DNA of 64,000 nucleotides from Zeugodacus cucurbitae (lineage: Eukaryota; Arthropoda; Insecta; Diptera; Tephritidae), in assembly GCF_028554725.1 (NCBI RefSeq), contig NC_071667.1, positions 16,537,501 to 16,601,500 on the forward strand, read 5' to 3'. Shown here in pieces: positions 23,901 through 36,223 of this stretch. A program made the position numbers and the translations under genes. The notes under the pieces were generated by a model that worked only from the letters and a program-made list of their open reading frames with translations, did not search any database and had not been told where the DNA came from. Positions within the stretch are counted from its first letter, which is position 1. The number at the start of each line of letters is the position of its first letter.

Positions 23901-26900
23901 TGCTTGATTTCTTCTGGAAGTAATGCATCTTTTAGTTCTCGACTTAAGTAATTCGAAAAAGTGCATTACTTGGACAAATTGTTCAAAAAAATTATAAAAA
24001 TACAAACCAGAAGAAGAGGCAGAAGAAAAGAAAGTGAAAACTGTGAAAAAATAATGTATGTACATCTAAATACTTTTACGTAAAAACAGCGTATTTATAA
24101 TTATTATTAAAAATGGCGTATATTGAGATGCCCAAACCAATAATTTTCCACATTTTGTTTATTTAAATTTTCTTCAATTTCCCCCGCATAGTTTTCCGAC
24201 TAATAGCAACACAAACAAACTTTCAGTGTCACTTGTGTGGCTTACGTAGAAAATAAAATCAGTGTTACACTAGTCAACAAATTATTGGCGTCAAGAAAAT
24301 GGTAAAAATACATATACATATAAATATAAAAATTATTATGCTCTATACAAAATAGAGATATATTTTATAAAATATTTTTTTTTAATTACGAATCTATTAC
24401 ATTAAATAAAAACTAAGTTTTTCACGCTGGAGAAATATATATTTATTTTTTTCTTTTTAATTTTGTAATTGTTGTTTAGTGTAAATCTTTTTTATTTATA
24501 TAATACGCGTTATGAATACATATGTATATATGTGTGTATGCAATTCCTTTAAATGGCTGCCGGCGTAATTTGCACTTGCTCTAATAAAATATTTATTTAT
24601 GCCTTATAAACGTTCGCTGATTGGCTATTTGTTGTTTCAAGGTGACTGTTGTTGTGTAGATTTCTACATATAGTTGATGTAGTACTAGTTGTTGTTTCAC
24701 TCTTTATCAAAAGCGTTCAGCCAGTTCTTATAGAATACATTTCTCACATTTCACGTGTTGCCTGGCGTATGCACGTTGCTGGTTTCGTGCCAAAAATGTA
24801 ATATAACAGATCGATATAAGAAAATATATAATTTGAATGGATAAATAAGGAATGCTTAAGTTGAGTACGACAAGAAATTCGCATAAAATTAGCACTAAAT
24901 ATGAAAACTGGGCGTGCTTACGACCAGAGAGCGTCGTGAGTTCGAGTCCAGCTAAATCTATTATGAAGATACATGTTGTTTTCAGTGATAGTTTCATAGT
25001 TGGTGCTTTGATGAAGAAAAACAGAATATGCAATTTCTATAAATAAATTCACTTTTCGAAAGATTGAAAATCTTTTTAAATTTATGTTTTTATTAAATTA
25101 TTCTATTTAACAATCGTGTTCAATGCTTTTATTATATTACTTCACCTTCCATAGAACACACTACCACAAAGTATGGCTGATATTCATTTTGTCAAATTGA
25201 TAAGAACTTTCAAAACATACATTCGTCATCAATACTAAAATAAATAAATCTGACTGAAATTGTTTTTGGTTACTTAAGTGTTGAAAACTTAAAGATCTGG
25301 TAATTTTTGATCAATATTTACATGTAGAAATACTAACTTTTATATTTACTTACTCTCAAGCAGTGTATATACTATCAGCACACAGTACTTTCTTTCTTGT
25401 TATGACATTACTTTCTAATTCCACACTTATACATACCTATCTACTTATATGCCTTGTTTGAATTGTAGCAAAATCGATTAAATCATTTACACTGTGTCAA
25501 TAGAAATGTTACGGCCGTCGAGTACACAATTATCTGGTTGAACAACACAATATTTTCGAAGACAGTTGGTATTACCTAAGGCATACTTAAAAGACAAATA
25601 GTGAATCATAAATATGTAAACATGCAAATGTAAAAAAATATTTAAAAAAGAATTTGATGTGTGACAGATACAACAACAATTTATTGATACCCAGCAACTC
25701 TGCCGACTAAATTAATAACACCGCTGTCACCACCCGATAGCAATTGAAGTAAGAGATAATAAATCAAAGTGATTTTTTTCTGTCACTATCATAAGCTACT
25801 GTAATATATTAATGAACTGTTTCTTCGCATGCGTGTGAGCTACCTTTTCAAAGTAAAATCTTTATCGCATAGCGGAAGAAGATACAATCAAAATAAAACG
25901 GTTATCACTTAGTATTATATTTGCTGTAGATAAATGAGCTTCAAAGTAATTAAATACTTTGTACGTTGACAAATAATAATAATTTAAAGTTTTCTAGGGA
26001 AATTATATTATCTAAAGCAAAAACAAATAAAATAAAAAATTATATAAAATAATTTATAGACCCTAAATAATTTGTTCTATTATGGAAACTATTCCTAATA
26101 AGTCATAAGCTGTCTTCAATTCGCCAAATCTTGAAGAGTTGTAAATCAAACAAACAACTAAGCTATGAAGTAATTAAGTGCTTCTAGCATTGAAAACATT
26201 ATAATTATGATTTTTTTCTAGGGAAATTAGTTAATAGGCAATAAGGCGATAAGTGGTTGCTTTCACCGGTTTGACGAAAAGATTACAACTACATATTTCA
26301 ATATTTCCTCCCGATCCATCTTTCCTATCCAATCTTCCATAAATACTTTTGAGTAATGTTTTATGATTGGAGTATGAAAGTGTATCAGAGTAACTAATAT
26401 TTTAGGTATATAAACTGACTGGGTTTCTCTATAGCATTATACCTTTTGTTGTTATTCTCGTAGACTTCAAGTGATGTTTAGAAGTTGAGTAGCCATAAGC
26501 AAAATCTGAATATATGCCCAGCAGAAAATTCGACTGCTCCAGAACTTGGAAAAAACTAGCTATCTTAACGACAGTTCTAGTTCTAGCTTTAACAACTGTA
26601 TACTTTAACACGGAGACGTCATTGGCGGTGACAATTGTCAAGTGCATTACTTTGCAACTCTACATTCACCGGTTCCATAGTGGACAGTTGTGAGATAGTT
26701 CCATTCGATTGGTTCTGCGGTGTACTATCTCTCACTACCGAGTCTTGCAATAAAAATGTCCGTTTGGTTTTTAATTAACCTTTATACTTACAATACAATA
26801 CATATGAAGTTTGTCGATTATCGATATTTTACATTAGGCTTGATACATTAAACTGTCTTTCGCAGCATTCTAAAGCAACTAGTTCTAAACCACATGCGAA

Positions 26901-26962
26901 TTGATTGGCTCAAAACTGTATTTTTTTGGACCTGTTTTCAATTTTTCTGTTGGGTGTAAATA
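23901..26962. other. Gene-free stretch
   Basis: I find no recognisable gene in about 3 kb. The reverse ORF of 101 codons at 24728-25033 and the ORF at 26429-26647 lack domains. A TTCGAGTCC motif at 24943-24951 resembles a tRNA B-box but no tRNA fold forms around it. Confidence 0.4.
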
Positions 26963-27375
26963 CAGTGGAACTTCTTTAACTCGAATCACCATAATCCACA
27001 AAAAACTTCGAGTTATAGAAATTTTCATTAAAGCATAAATTTTTCAAAAAGCTGTAAAATATAGATTTACCCACAGTTTTAGTATTTACTTCGGAAAAAG
27101 TTTTATTCAAATATGAGTAATTTTTTTTGTTGCACTTTGCTCTTGACGTCTGTATCTCATGCCGATTTATGAAATATATAAGTGTAATATGAATATAGGG
27201 ACTCCTTTAAAGTTGTTCCTTGATAGTAAAATCATAAATTTTGTATTATGCCCTGGTCGAAAAGTTCGATATATGGAAGGATATTTGTATGAAATTTGAC
27301 TTCTATTGCCAATTTAAGAGTTCGAGTTATGGAGATCTTCGACTTATAGAAGTTCGAGTTATGGAAGTTCCGCTG
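26963..27375. mobile_element. Pogo-like MITE with TA flanks (413 bp)
   Basis: The left end CAGTGGAACTTCTTTAACTC and the right end GAGTTATGGAAGTTCCGCTG are inverted repeats, each flanked by TA (26961-26962 and 27376-27377). CAGT(G) termini with TA duplications are typical of pogo/Tigger-type Tc1/mariner elements. Further inverted and direct TTCGAGTTATRGA units lie near both ends. No ORF is present, so this is a non-autonomous copy. The shorter relative is at 9139-9295. Confidence 0.8.
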
Positions 27376-27750
27376 TATCTTGTTCTGTTATAAAACCAAA
27401 AGTATGTGTGGGACGAATAACAACCGATTCGGTAGTTGTTTGCCATAGAATTAGGACTCAGCGTTTATAAAAACAAATCTTTGAAGCATCAGCAATAACC
27501 TATATACCTATGGTACATTTAAAGTCTGATACATAATGTGAATGCACCCCTACTTTCTTTTTCATCTTCTAAGCTTTTATACTTTCGAATTGATTTTATG
27601 GTTATTGATCTCTTCTATGTTCCTCATGTTCATCACGACAGGCCTTCAACTACCGCGGCAGTCGAAATTTATATTTGAAATATTAAATCACAAAAAATAT
27701 TTAATTTAATGTTTTTCAATAAAATTTATAAATTTTCTCTTCTTTTGCAG

Positions 27751-28020
27751 GTAAGCACTACTTAATATATATATATTCCATTCGAGATTTCAAGTCAAGA
27801 AATGGGTAAGCAATACTTTTTATAATTTCGTAAACTAGAAACTAAATCCCTCCTATCACAAATCGTCACATATATTTTTTCCTTTAATTGTAAGATTTTC
27901 TTACAAACAGTTTAACGTTAAAGCGTTTAATTAAAACGACCGTAAAATATACGAATTAAAACTCACATATTCACAGGTCCACTGAAGAACTTCACTGATG
28001 ACCCACAAGAATCTCTATAA
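27751..28020 (+). CDS. Possible two-exon micro-ORF (15 codons) or recursive splice site
   Basis: A strong polypyrimidine tract ends in TTGCAG at 27750 and is followed at once by GTAAGC, so the site reads as acceptor and donor back to back. From 27751 a 55-nt stretch runs to AAGAAATGG, followed by a good donor GTAAGC at 27806. An acceptor ATATTCACAG ends at 27976. Joining 27805 to 27977 gives ATGGGTCCACTGAAG and onward to a TAA at 28018-28020, a 15-residue peptide opening MGPLKNFTDD. The intron would be 171 bp, plausible for a fly. I do not recognise the peptide. It could be an upstream ORF in a 5' leader, a cryptic exon that helps define a ratchet point in a long intron, or chance. Confidence 0.3.
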
Positions 28021-29398
28021 AATCGAATCAAAACGTAATGCGAGATGAATGTAATTGTAAACAAGCGAGCAAAATGGGCATTACGATCAAGAGAAATGAG
28101 GGAAAATGTAATAATGTCATTGCATGCAACATGCCGTTAGTTCGCACCTCAATGTGGCAATGACAAGGTGACAATGCGTTTGCTGGTTTGTTAACAGTTA
28201 TTATATACAAACAAACATACATATGTGTACCGATATGTAATATGTGACATTAATAGCAGATTTTTGCTGCCATTTAAGAAGGTAGCAATGCGTGGAGACA
28301 GATAGCTGCTGATGCAACAAGAAATATAAATAGCAAGGCAATTGCCATAGTAATGCCAATGGTTGTAGAATCTCGGAAAAATATATGACAATCATATCTA
28401 CATACATATAAAATATATGTATGTATATATTTATATAGTGTTTATATAGAACAAACAGCTTAGATTGGTTAAGAAACCGCATGCATGTTACGTGCAACTG
28501 CAAAAGGCATTATGCCACAAATGTTGTACACATGCATTGCGTAGCAAAGAAAATATCCATAAATGGACAAACTTTTTACAGCTATACACAAATATACTTA
28601 CATCTAACTTGCCACAACATGAGCATGGAGTGTTTTATGATTTTGCAATGACGTTACATAAGTCGTTTGTATTATTGAATGATATAAATATTTACCTTTC
28701 TTAGAATCCTAACCGAACTTTTTGTTTCAGTTTTAGTTTGCCACTCAAATTTACCTGGTGGTTGGCATTCATCTTAGTATAGTGGATTTCTTCGCAGACT
28801 TTGTATGGATCCTTTGTAGGCAACTCTGAACTCAGCAATTTTCTTTAGAAGAAAAGCTAACAAATTTTGGCAGTTCTGAACTACTGAAAAACCTAATGGC
28901 ACAGCCAACAATCCATATCTAGCGATATTTCTTTCACCGTCCGTAGAATTTTGAGCTCCATGTGTATGTGTGTACCCAGTATGCGTTCTTTGCAGCAACT
29001 CAAATATTATGTCAATTTCCATCTAAATATTTATACATTTCGAATTGATTTGTTGGACATTAAGAACGGAAATTTGAAGCTGGAAGCTTACATAAATGTA
29101 TAGATACATTTAACAAGTTTCGTTTCATATTTAAACTCAACTTCCATTGACAATATTTCTGCCAAGTGCAGCATATTTCTATTAGAGTACACATGAGTGT
29201 GTTTATATATTTATGAATGCGTAACTACCCTGTTGGGAAATTCACGCGAATATCTAATTTTGAACTAAGATGTACTACTTAGTAGTTAACGCTCTCTGCC
29301 CGCTAAGTTTAAGCTGTTCTCTCTCATGTCAAAAACCTTTATCGAATTAAATAGCAATAAAAATTTGTTTTACTGTATCATGTTTTTAAACCTGTTTT
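28021..29398. other. Gene-free stretch
   Basis: Overlapping small ORFs at 28028-28704 on both strands and one at 28774-29022 have no domain. CATA/TATG runs occur near 28400. No gene or repeat is supported. Confidence 0.4.
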
Positions 29399-29975
29399 TT
29401 AAATCCAACGCAGAATCACTCTTCCCAACAGGTGCTGCTTTGGACTGAGTAGGCAATTTAATAGTAAAGTCTATTCTCGACGAACTAAAACCAAACTTTA
29501 CAAGTCATTAGTCTCATTATTCCCATCCAACTGTACGGTGCAGAAGCGTGGACGATGTCAACATCAGATGAGACGACACTAGGAGTTTTCGAGAGAAAAG
29601 TTTTGCGCAAGACTAATCGCCGTTTGAACATTGGCAACATCGAATACCGCAAACGTTGGAATGATGAGCTGTAAGTGTTATTCGGCGACATAGACATAGT
29701 TCAGCGAATAAAGAAACAGCGGCTACGCTTGCAAGTGTTCTTAGAATGGATGAAAAAAATCCAGCTTTGAAAATATTCGACGCAGTAACCGACGGTGGAA
29801 GCCGCGGAAGAGAAAGACCTCCTCCACTCGGTTGGAAAGACCAGGTGAAAAGTGACCTGGATGCACTTGGAATTAATAAATAATACCAAATTGCAAACGG
29901 AGAGACGAATGGCGCGCTCTGATGGATTCGGCTATAATCGCCTAAGCGGTTCCTACGCCAAATATATATCTATTT
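29399..29975 (+). mobile_element. RTE LINE fragment, decayed 3' end
   Basis: The sequence matches the C-terminal 180 or so codons of the LINE at 37.2-40.2 kb. It begins at AAATCCAACGCAGAATCACT and continues through RRTKTKLYKS, QLYGAEAWTMSTSDETTLGV, FERKVLRK, IGN.EYRKRWNDEL, DIDIVQRIKKQRLRL and GWKDQVKSDL, ending with GCGGTTCCTACGCCAAATAT. The reading has an in-frame stop after NDEL, a further stop near the end and several frameshifts. The endonuclease and catalytic RT motifs are absent because the copy is 5'-truncated. It is a dead fragment on the strand opposite to the other copies. Confidence 0.9.
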
Positions 29976-31386
29976 ATTTATAAATATAACACCGCTCTTC
30001 TGGAATATATTAATAATGACCCTCGACCTCTTCTGGACTTAAGAACATAGATTTGGTAAATTAGAGTCGAATCGATTCTGAATTAGTGCTTTTTCCGGCG
30101 TGATACATTCGTATTTGAATCAAATATAATGAGATCATTTTAAAGTTTACAATGATAGTTTATATATTTGTAGCGTTTTTGCTTTGTGACTCCTTGCAGC
30201 ATTTCTTTACAGAATTGACTAACTTCCAGTAAAAATCTACTCTAAGGATAATTGCTGATTGTTGAAAACTCATGTTACGTGATATGCAGATGATCAAAAA
30301 TACCGTCATCAAAGTTTTATTCCAGGACCACTTCGAAAATATAAAATACTCAATTGTGACTTATAGATCTTGACCCGTCTTATAAGTGTGTTTCCACGTA
30401 CTCAAAGAAGAAAGCTTTGAATCAAATCTGCAAATTGTTTAGGACCTTGAACGGGTTCTATCACGACTATGATACATAAGCATGGAAGAAAGTAAACCTT
30501 TAGTTGGTTAGTCTTTCAAGTATTTAACAAAATTTTTAATAATTCAGAAGCTTAGTGGCATTTGATAACCACACCGCAATATCTGAAAAATGTTTAATGT
30601 CAAAATATTACATTTCCAGCAATTTTCTAGACACAAAATTTTGTCTTTATTTGTTTACACTTGTCGTTCACTACAGATGTATGTACTTGTAATATATTTT
30701 GTAACGTGCACTAGATATTTCCAATAATTTATAGTTTTCCCTCTCGCATTTGCACATTTATACGTTTGACATGTGTACGAATGCTCGGTGAATGCGGTGA
30801 GTGCAACTTTTGCGGTACTTGTTTTGTAAACAGACAATTTTCAGATATTTTTATTCAGTGCATCGTTGTTGCATATATTTTTATACATATGGTTGTAAAT
30901 TAATATTTTTTTATTTGCGTATGTATGTATGTATGTATGTGCTTGCAACCGCAACATTTTTGTGGCAATTTCGAGTAAAATAAAATGACTTAGAACTTAC
31001 TCAAGTTTATTCTCATAAAAAAAAAAATTATCATATGAACATTTCTACAGAATCGTCAACCAGGACCAAAAATTAAAATGTTAATAAAGATAAAAATTTT
31101 TTTAATACGATTTTGCAAAGTTGTTTAAATTTTATGAATATAATGTTTTCATAAACTCTCTCTGGTATTTTCATGAAAAACCTGAAAACTTAATTGTTTT
31201 TACTTTGAGCTACTCTACAAGTAATTTTTCTCTTGAGTTATTTTATATGAATAACTTATGTTATGGTTGTACTTTTCCACAAAATCTCTTTATTAAATAC
31301 CAAATAAGAAGAGACAAATGCAAAGGGGCCAAACAAAGTCCGATATAACGGTAAATTTTTATTTTGCTTATTATCTTCGATCTAAT
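29976..31386. other. Gene-free stretch
   Basis: I see no gene. There is a short (GTAT)n microsatellite at 30919-30940. The 75-codon ORF at 31121-31348 is unrecognised and its relation to the repeat block starting at 31387 is unknown. Confidence 0.4.
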
Positions 31387-31953
31387 CGTACGTTCGCGAC
31401 CAAAAACGTCATTTATTGCTATTACTTCACATTGAGTGCAAACTGGTGCCTAAAAACACCCGATTAAAGCAAGTTAAGCATCCCCAATCAAAAAACAAAA
31501 TTACTTTAGGTAAACAGTGCATCAAACTTTTTATTTCGATTTTCAAAATTTCGTACGTTCGCGACCGTAAGTATTGATTTGTTTCTAAACAAATATTCTA
31601 ATGAAAATTGTATGACAAACGATTGCGAAAAGTATACAAAAGATGTAAAAGATATTTGCCGCTAAAATACTTGTCAAAAATGGCAATCCGGGAGGAAAGT
31701 GGGCGATCGTGTAATTTTGACTTGCACTGTTGCTGCTTGTTCCATGAACTACAAGTTTAACTGCCAATTTTCAAGCATCATTTCTTTGTAAAGCGAGCAC
31801 AACAAAATTATTTTGAAAACGTAAGGAAAAATATCACGACTGGAAAATTATAGGCTGGTGTGCCAAAATGAAATTCAAAGCGCACATTTCAACTATAAGC
31901 AACTTTCCATTTTTACTTGCGTAGCTTGAATGTTTAATGGAATTAAGTCGTTT

Positions 31954-32429
31954 GCAGTAATTAGTGATATTTTAAATGACAGCAAAATCGATGTTAACGT
32001 TTGTTTCATAACGAAGCTTATTCAAGAGATAAAAAAGCAGCATGGCGAATTTGAATTTTCGTTTTCTCGGACGGAAGTAGTAGTCAATTTAAAAATAAGT
32101 TGATTGCTTGGATGAGTGGAACTATTTTGCAACGTCACATGGTAGTTGGCAGTTGTGAAAAGAAAAATCTGGCAAATTACGAGAACAAAAATGTCGTTTT
32201 AAACGATGCATTCTCTTTTTACAATTGTGCGCAAGAGCACATTACTGAAATTAAAATTTTATATATTGGAGCTGATACAATTTTCGAGATATCTCCAACT
32301 TTATATCGAAAATGGAAGGATATACCGAATATTGCAGGTATCAGAATGGTGAATTCCATTTCTTACGACGAAAATCTTAAGCTACGAACTGCTCGTACGG
32401 CCTATTCAAAATATAACAATATTAAATAA
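31954..32429 (+). pseudogene. Transposon-like protein remnant with SDGSSSQFKNK motif
   Basis: A first frame runs AVISDILNDSKIDVNVCFIT, then KLIQEIKKQHGEFE. A one-base shift near 32055-32060 leads into FVFSDGSSSQFKNKLIAW and continues open to the TAA at 32427-32429. Later segments include FSFYNCAQEHITEIKILYIG and KWKDIPNIAGIRMVNSISY. From memory, a family of repeat-encoded uncharacterised invertebrate proteins has an SDG..SQFKN(K/R) motif followed by FFATSHGKG and a DGIGG block. The latter two are missing here, which suggests an internal deletion of the likely catalytic core. I could not search for it. The frameshift and the deletion make this a dead copy. It lies inside the boxed element at 31.4-33.5 kb. 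Confidence 0.5.
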
Positions 32430-32448
32430 ATATTTCTTGTGCTTTATA

Positions 32449-33111
32449 TATCGCTCATTTACTTGAATAGTGTCATAACTCAAAAAACACGACTTTTGAG
32501 TTGAGTATGCGGGAATGTGCGCAATTTCATCGTCCATATTGTATAAAAATTTCATTCCGATGCGTAGGAAAATAAACCGTGATATAAGAATGTGCCGTTC
32601 TTAAACTTGTTATGTTGCATTAGTTTTTAACCACAATAACGATACTTCTCAGTAGTGCCAAAATTAGTTAAAATTTTTTTTACGAAACAACGACATATTT
32701 TGTGTTACAACACATATTGCCATAGGGTGAATTTGATCTTCTTTTCAGAAAGAACGACACATTTTGTATTGCATCGATATTGGTGAAAAGTTAATTAAAT
32801 TTTTCATATTGCTTTTTTCAGCAAAAACGACACATTTGACTTATGACGGCGAAATTGATTTATCTTTTTCACAAATAACGACATAATTCAAAATGGGTCA
32901 CGTTAATGTCCAAGAAAAAGCATTAGTACACTCTATTTGGTCCATTTATGCTCGACATTGTATTTAATATATTACAGGTCACTAGATTTGTCAATAAACT
33001 GATGGCATTTTTCTATATTTGCTAAGTAAAAGACAATTGAAAACTTTAAATCGCTCTCCTGAAAAATCGACTTTTTTGACTTGTGACACTATTCAAGTAA
33101 ATGAGCGATAT
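32449..33111. repeat. Inverted repeat of about 40 bp bounding 663 bp
   Basis: ATATCGCTCATTTACTTGAA with TAGTGTCATAACTCAAAAAA at the left is matched by the reverse complement at 33072-33111 (TTTTTTGACTTGTGACACTA with TTCAAGTAAATGAGCGATAT), with two mismatches over 40 bp. The left arm begins 20 bp after the stop codon of the pseudogene. No ORF with a domain lies inside. The 66-codon ORF at 33019-33219 crosses the right arm. Confidence 0.8.
32688..32895. repeat. Degenerate tandem units beginning AACGACA
   Basis: Four units begin AACGACATATTTTGTGTTAC (about 32689), AACGACACATTTTGTATTGC (32753), AACGACACATTTGACTTATG (32825) and AACGACATAATTCAAAATGG (32877), spaced 64, 72 and 52 bp. They lie inside the inverted repeat at 32449-33111 and are likely part of the same element. 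Confidence 0.6.
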
Positions 33112-33512
33112 GTTTATATCTTTTCAATCAATAAAAGGAATATTAGTTTGCTTTATTTAAGAAAAGGTTTCCTCATAAATAAAAAACCAATGGACAAATT
33201 TCAGCGTGCAATTAGTTAGGAGGAAGTTACTTTATTCCAATGTAATATAAATTAATCCTTTTAGAATATTATGTTCCATTTCGCTATTTTTTGCGTTTTT
33301 CTAGTTGCACCCAAAAGCAACTTCCATTATTCGTACGTTCGCGACCGCATGTTTGTCGCTAACATATTAAAAAATAGAAATCGAAAGATCCTACCTTTTG
33401 CACCAAAGAAAGACCTAGCAAAATGCTATCGAAACATAAAAAAACAAGACAAAATTTTGTTTTCCTTGTTTTTTGAACTTTAAATGCGTGCGAACGTACG
33501 GTTCGCGACCGT

Positions 33513-36223
33513 TGGAAATGCTCAAACGCATTTGTATGTAATGTAGGTATATTGTAGACTTAGAGGTCGAATGGTAATATAGTACTTTTGCCCTCAAAAT
33601 AAATGCTCAGCTCATATTATTTTTACCTTTCCTTTTATATGAAATTGGGAAAATACTTGAATAAACCTTATGAATTATGTGTAGAAACGATCATAGTAAA
33701 ATCGCTAAACTGCAACGTAACTGTGTTGCGCAACGAATTTTCGTCACATTCATGGATATTACCTTCCTGAGAAACTACAACCGAATTGAATGTTTTGGTT
33801 TTTGTGTTGGAAAATTCGGAATGATTGAAAAACAAAAATTGGTGTTGCCACATGTTTGAAATTCGAAAATTGCAAAAAACATTAAAATAAAGATACAGTG
33901 AGAAGTAAATAGGTGTAGGAAAACCTGCTGTATAATACACAAAAGAGTTGCCACCTGTTTGTTTTTTTAAGCTCAAGTTTGGACTTCATTAAAAACTTTG
34001 TTTAGTGTAGTAAAAATATTTTGCATTGCCGAATACTAAAAAAAATTGAAAATTTTAAAAATATATTTTACATTTTTTTTTTCGAATTTAAAATTTGTTT
34101 TTCAAAACTTTAAATTTAATTTTACAACTTTAAATTTTTTGACAAATTTTAAATCTGTTTTACAATTTTTGATTTTTTTTTTAATTTTTTAGATTCATTT
34201 TATAACTTTCAAAACTTTTGTTACAGAAATATTTTAGAAATTAAGTTAATTAACTTCTTTTAAATTACAATTTTTTTAAAACAAAAAAAAATTACCAACA
34301 AATTATTAATACTTAAATTTTTTTTTTTATTTTAAAATTTTTTTTTTAGAAAATAAATTAATAGAAATTTTTTTTTAATTTTTTTTTACAATTAAAAAAA
34401 ATATTTACCAATTTTTTATATTAATAAACAATTTTTTCGAATTAATTTTTTTTAAATATTAATTTCGAATTTTCGATTTTGAAATTTTTCGCCACCAAAC
34501 CTTCACATTTTCATCTATAACAGCCAAGCTGCAAATTTTCGTTATCTTCAGAGATTCTGCGGTCACGAAAACTTCTTCGAAAATAAACTTTCAGCTTTTT
34601 ACGCGCTTAATGAACCGTACAAAATGCTATTTCCCTTTGCAGCTACCAATCTTGCATTTTTAAGTGGCACCCAGAGAGCTAAATATACTCGTGCGCTGTG
34701 TTGTTGTGCGTACAAATGTTTCTGTGTATGTTTGTATATTTCGTCCTTAGTTTGGCGTTCATCGCGTCGTTTGTTGCACGCTCTTTCGCCCCACATTTCA
34801 TTGGCAAATATCTTGAGGTGAAACACAAATTCATATAAATCACATGAAGCTGTGTATAAATGCTAGCAACAGCGGTAGCAAAAACAATAACAACAAAAAC
34901 AACTACGATAAAATTGATTTACATATTTTTGTGACGTTTTTCATCCAGACGCTGAGGTGGGTGGGCGTCAAATGCGCGAAAACTCATTGGTCAGCAGCTG
35001 CTAAAACTGCTTATGCAAAACACGTTTTTGTTGTTGTTGTTATTCGTTTTTCGTCTAAGCGCCATAGAAATTTGCGGTTTATTGAATATCTGTCGATCGT
35101 TTGTTGCATGGCGACACAATTGTCAGCTCGTGAGGGAGATGTGCGGACAGCTGATGAATATGAAGAGTAAGCGTGTGTGTTTGTATGTATGTCTGTGTGT
35201 GTGGCCGTGCGTCAAACGTAAATATGTAATTGCACCAATATGTAAATATATATGTGTGTTTGTGTCTCAATAGCGCGGTTGGGCATAATAATTTCGAAAA
35301 AAAAGTTAAATTTATTGGCAAAAATGCAATTAGTTCCGTTCTAGTTGTGCAATGTCACCATCACATACTAACACACACACACATACACATGCAAACATAC
35401 AGTATAAGTAGACCCTCAAACTGAGCACTCACATATTCACTATTACGCAAATAAGCAATGAACGCTTGAAATGCATTGCTTTGATTGCTACAAGAATTAT
35501 TGGAAATTTATGCAAATCGCTCCAATCGATTGCGAAATTTTGCTTCTTCGTTTTTGTGCTTTACACTTTTTCGCTACAGCAAGGTTCCTTTTGCTCTGCC
35601 AGGCCGTGGTGAGTGGGTGTGATTTTCGTTTTTTTTCTTTTTTGGTTTTTTAGTACCTTTTATTGCTTTCGCAATATTAATTTTCAGTTTCGCCGAAATT
35701 TTGTTCACCACTTTTATTGGCGTGTGTCTTTAATGTTGCGCCAACACACAGCTTGATGGCAATAATTCATTGCGATTTGCGACATGACATTTGCACGGTG
35801 TCACCAGCAGCACCGCCAACCAACGTCGCTATATGCGAAATCAAAATACACACACGTAGTTAGACATTTTGGCATATTTTTAGTTCGGAAAAAACTTTGT
35901 GTGCTACACAGAAGTTTTCACTGATTTTCATGCCACATTCTGTTGCATGTTCTATAATGTGTAAATATTGAAAAGCAATAAATGTGCTTGACAAATTTTG
36001 TTTATGACTTGCATGATTTATGGTAAAAGCCTATCAAAATCAATAATATACAACTATTTGGGTTATTCGGGAAGTATATTTTTTTTGGCATAAAATAAAT
36101 GTGTAATAAATTCCGTCATATATTTGTGTAAGTTCATATGTACATATATGTATGTATAATGGATTGCTTTATGTACCGAAGCCTGCATTTCCGCAAGAAA
36201 AAAATTACTATTACTATTTAATT
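33513..36223. other. Gene-free stretch with a long A/T low-complexity tract
   Basis: From about 34010 to 34480 the DNA is almost purely A and T, made of TTTTAAATTT-type runs. From 34500 to 36000 the sequence is more complex (GTTGTTGTTGTTATT, GCAGCTGC, CA and GT microsatellites near 35170-35200 and 35370-35390). It contains several overlapping small ORFs without domains, including one of 108 codons at 34844-35170. No gene is supported. Confidence 0.4.

Larger units (their letters stand above)
31387..33512. repeat. Unclassified element marked by four CGTACGTTCGCGACC boxes
   Basis: The CpG-rich box CGTACGTTCGCGACC occurs at 31387-31401, 31552-31567 (with a final G) and 33332-33347, and a palindromic variant CGAACGTACGGTTCGCGACC at 33491-33510. 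The boxes form two pairs spaced about 165 and 160 bp that bracket the pseudogene at 31954-32429 and an inverted repeat at 32449-33111. Such a CpG-rich 15-mer is not expected four times in 2 kb of AT-rich DNA. The simplest reading is that these are subterminal or regulatory repeats of an old transposon. The true ends were not determined. Confidence 0.55.

Noticed and set aside
24925..24960. tRNA-like B-box (GAGTTCGAGTCCAGC)
   Set aside because: No A-box, acceptor stem or T-stem pairing could be formed around it. A tRNA-derived SINE remains possible but unsupported.
34010..34480. Possible satellite or origin-like A/T tract
   Set aside because: There is no repeat unit or motif beyond simple A/T runs, so only low-complexity sequence is claimed.
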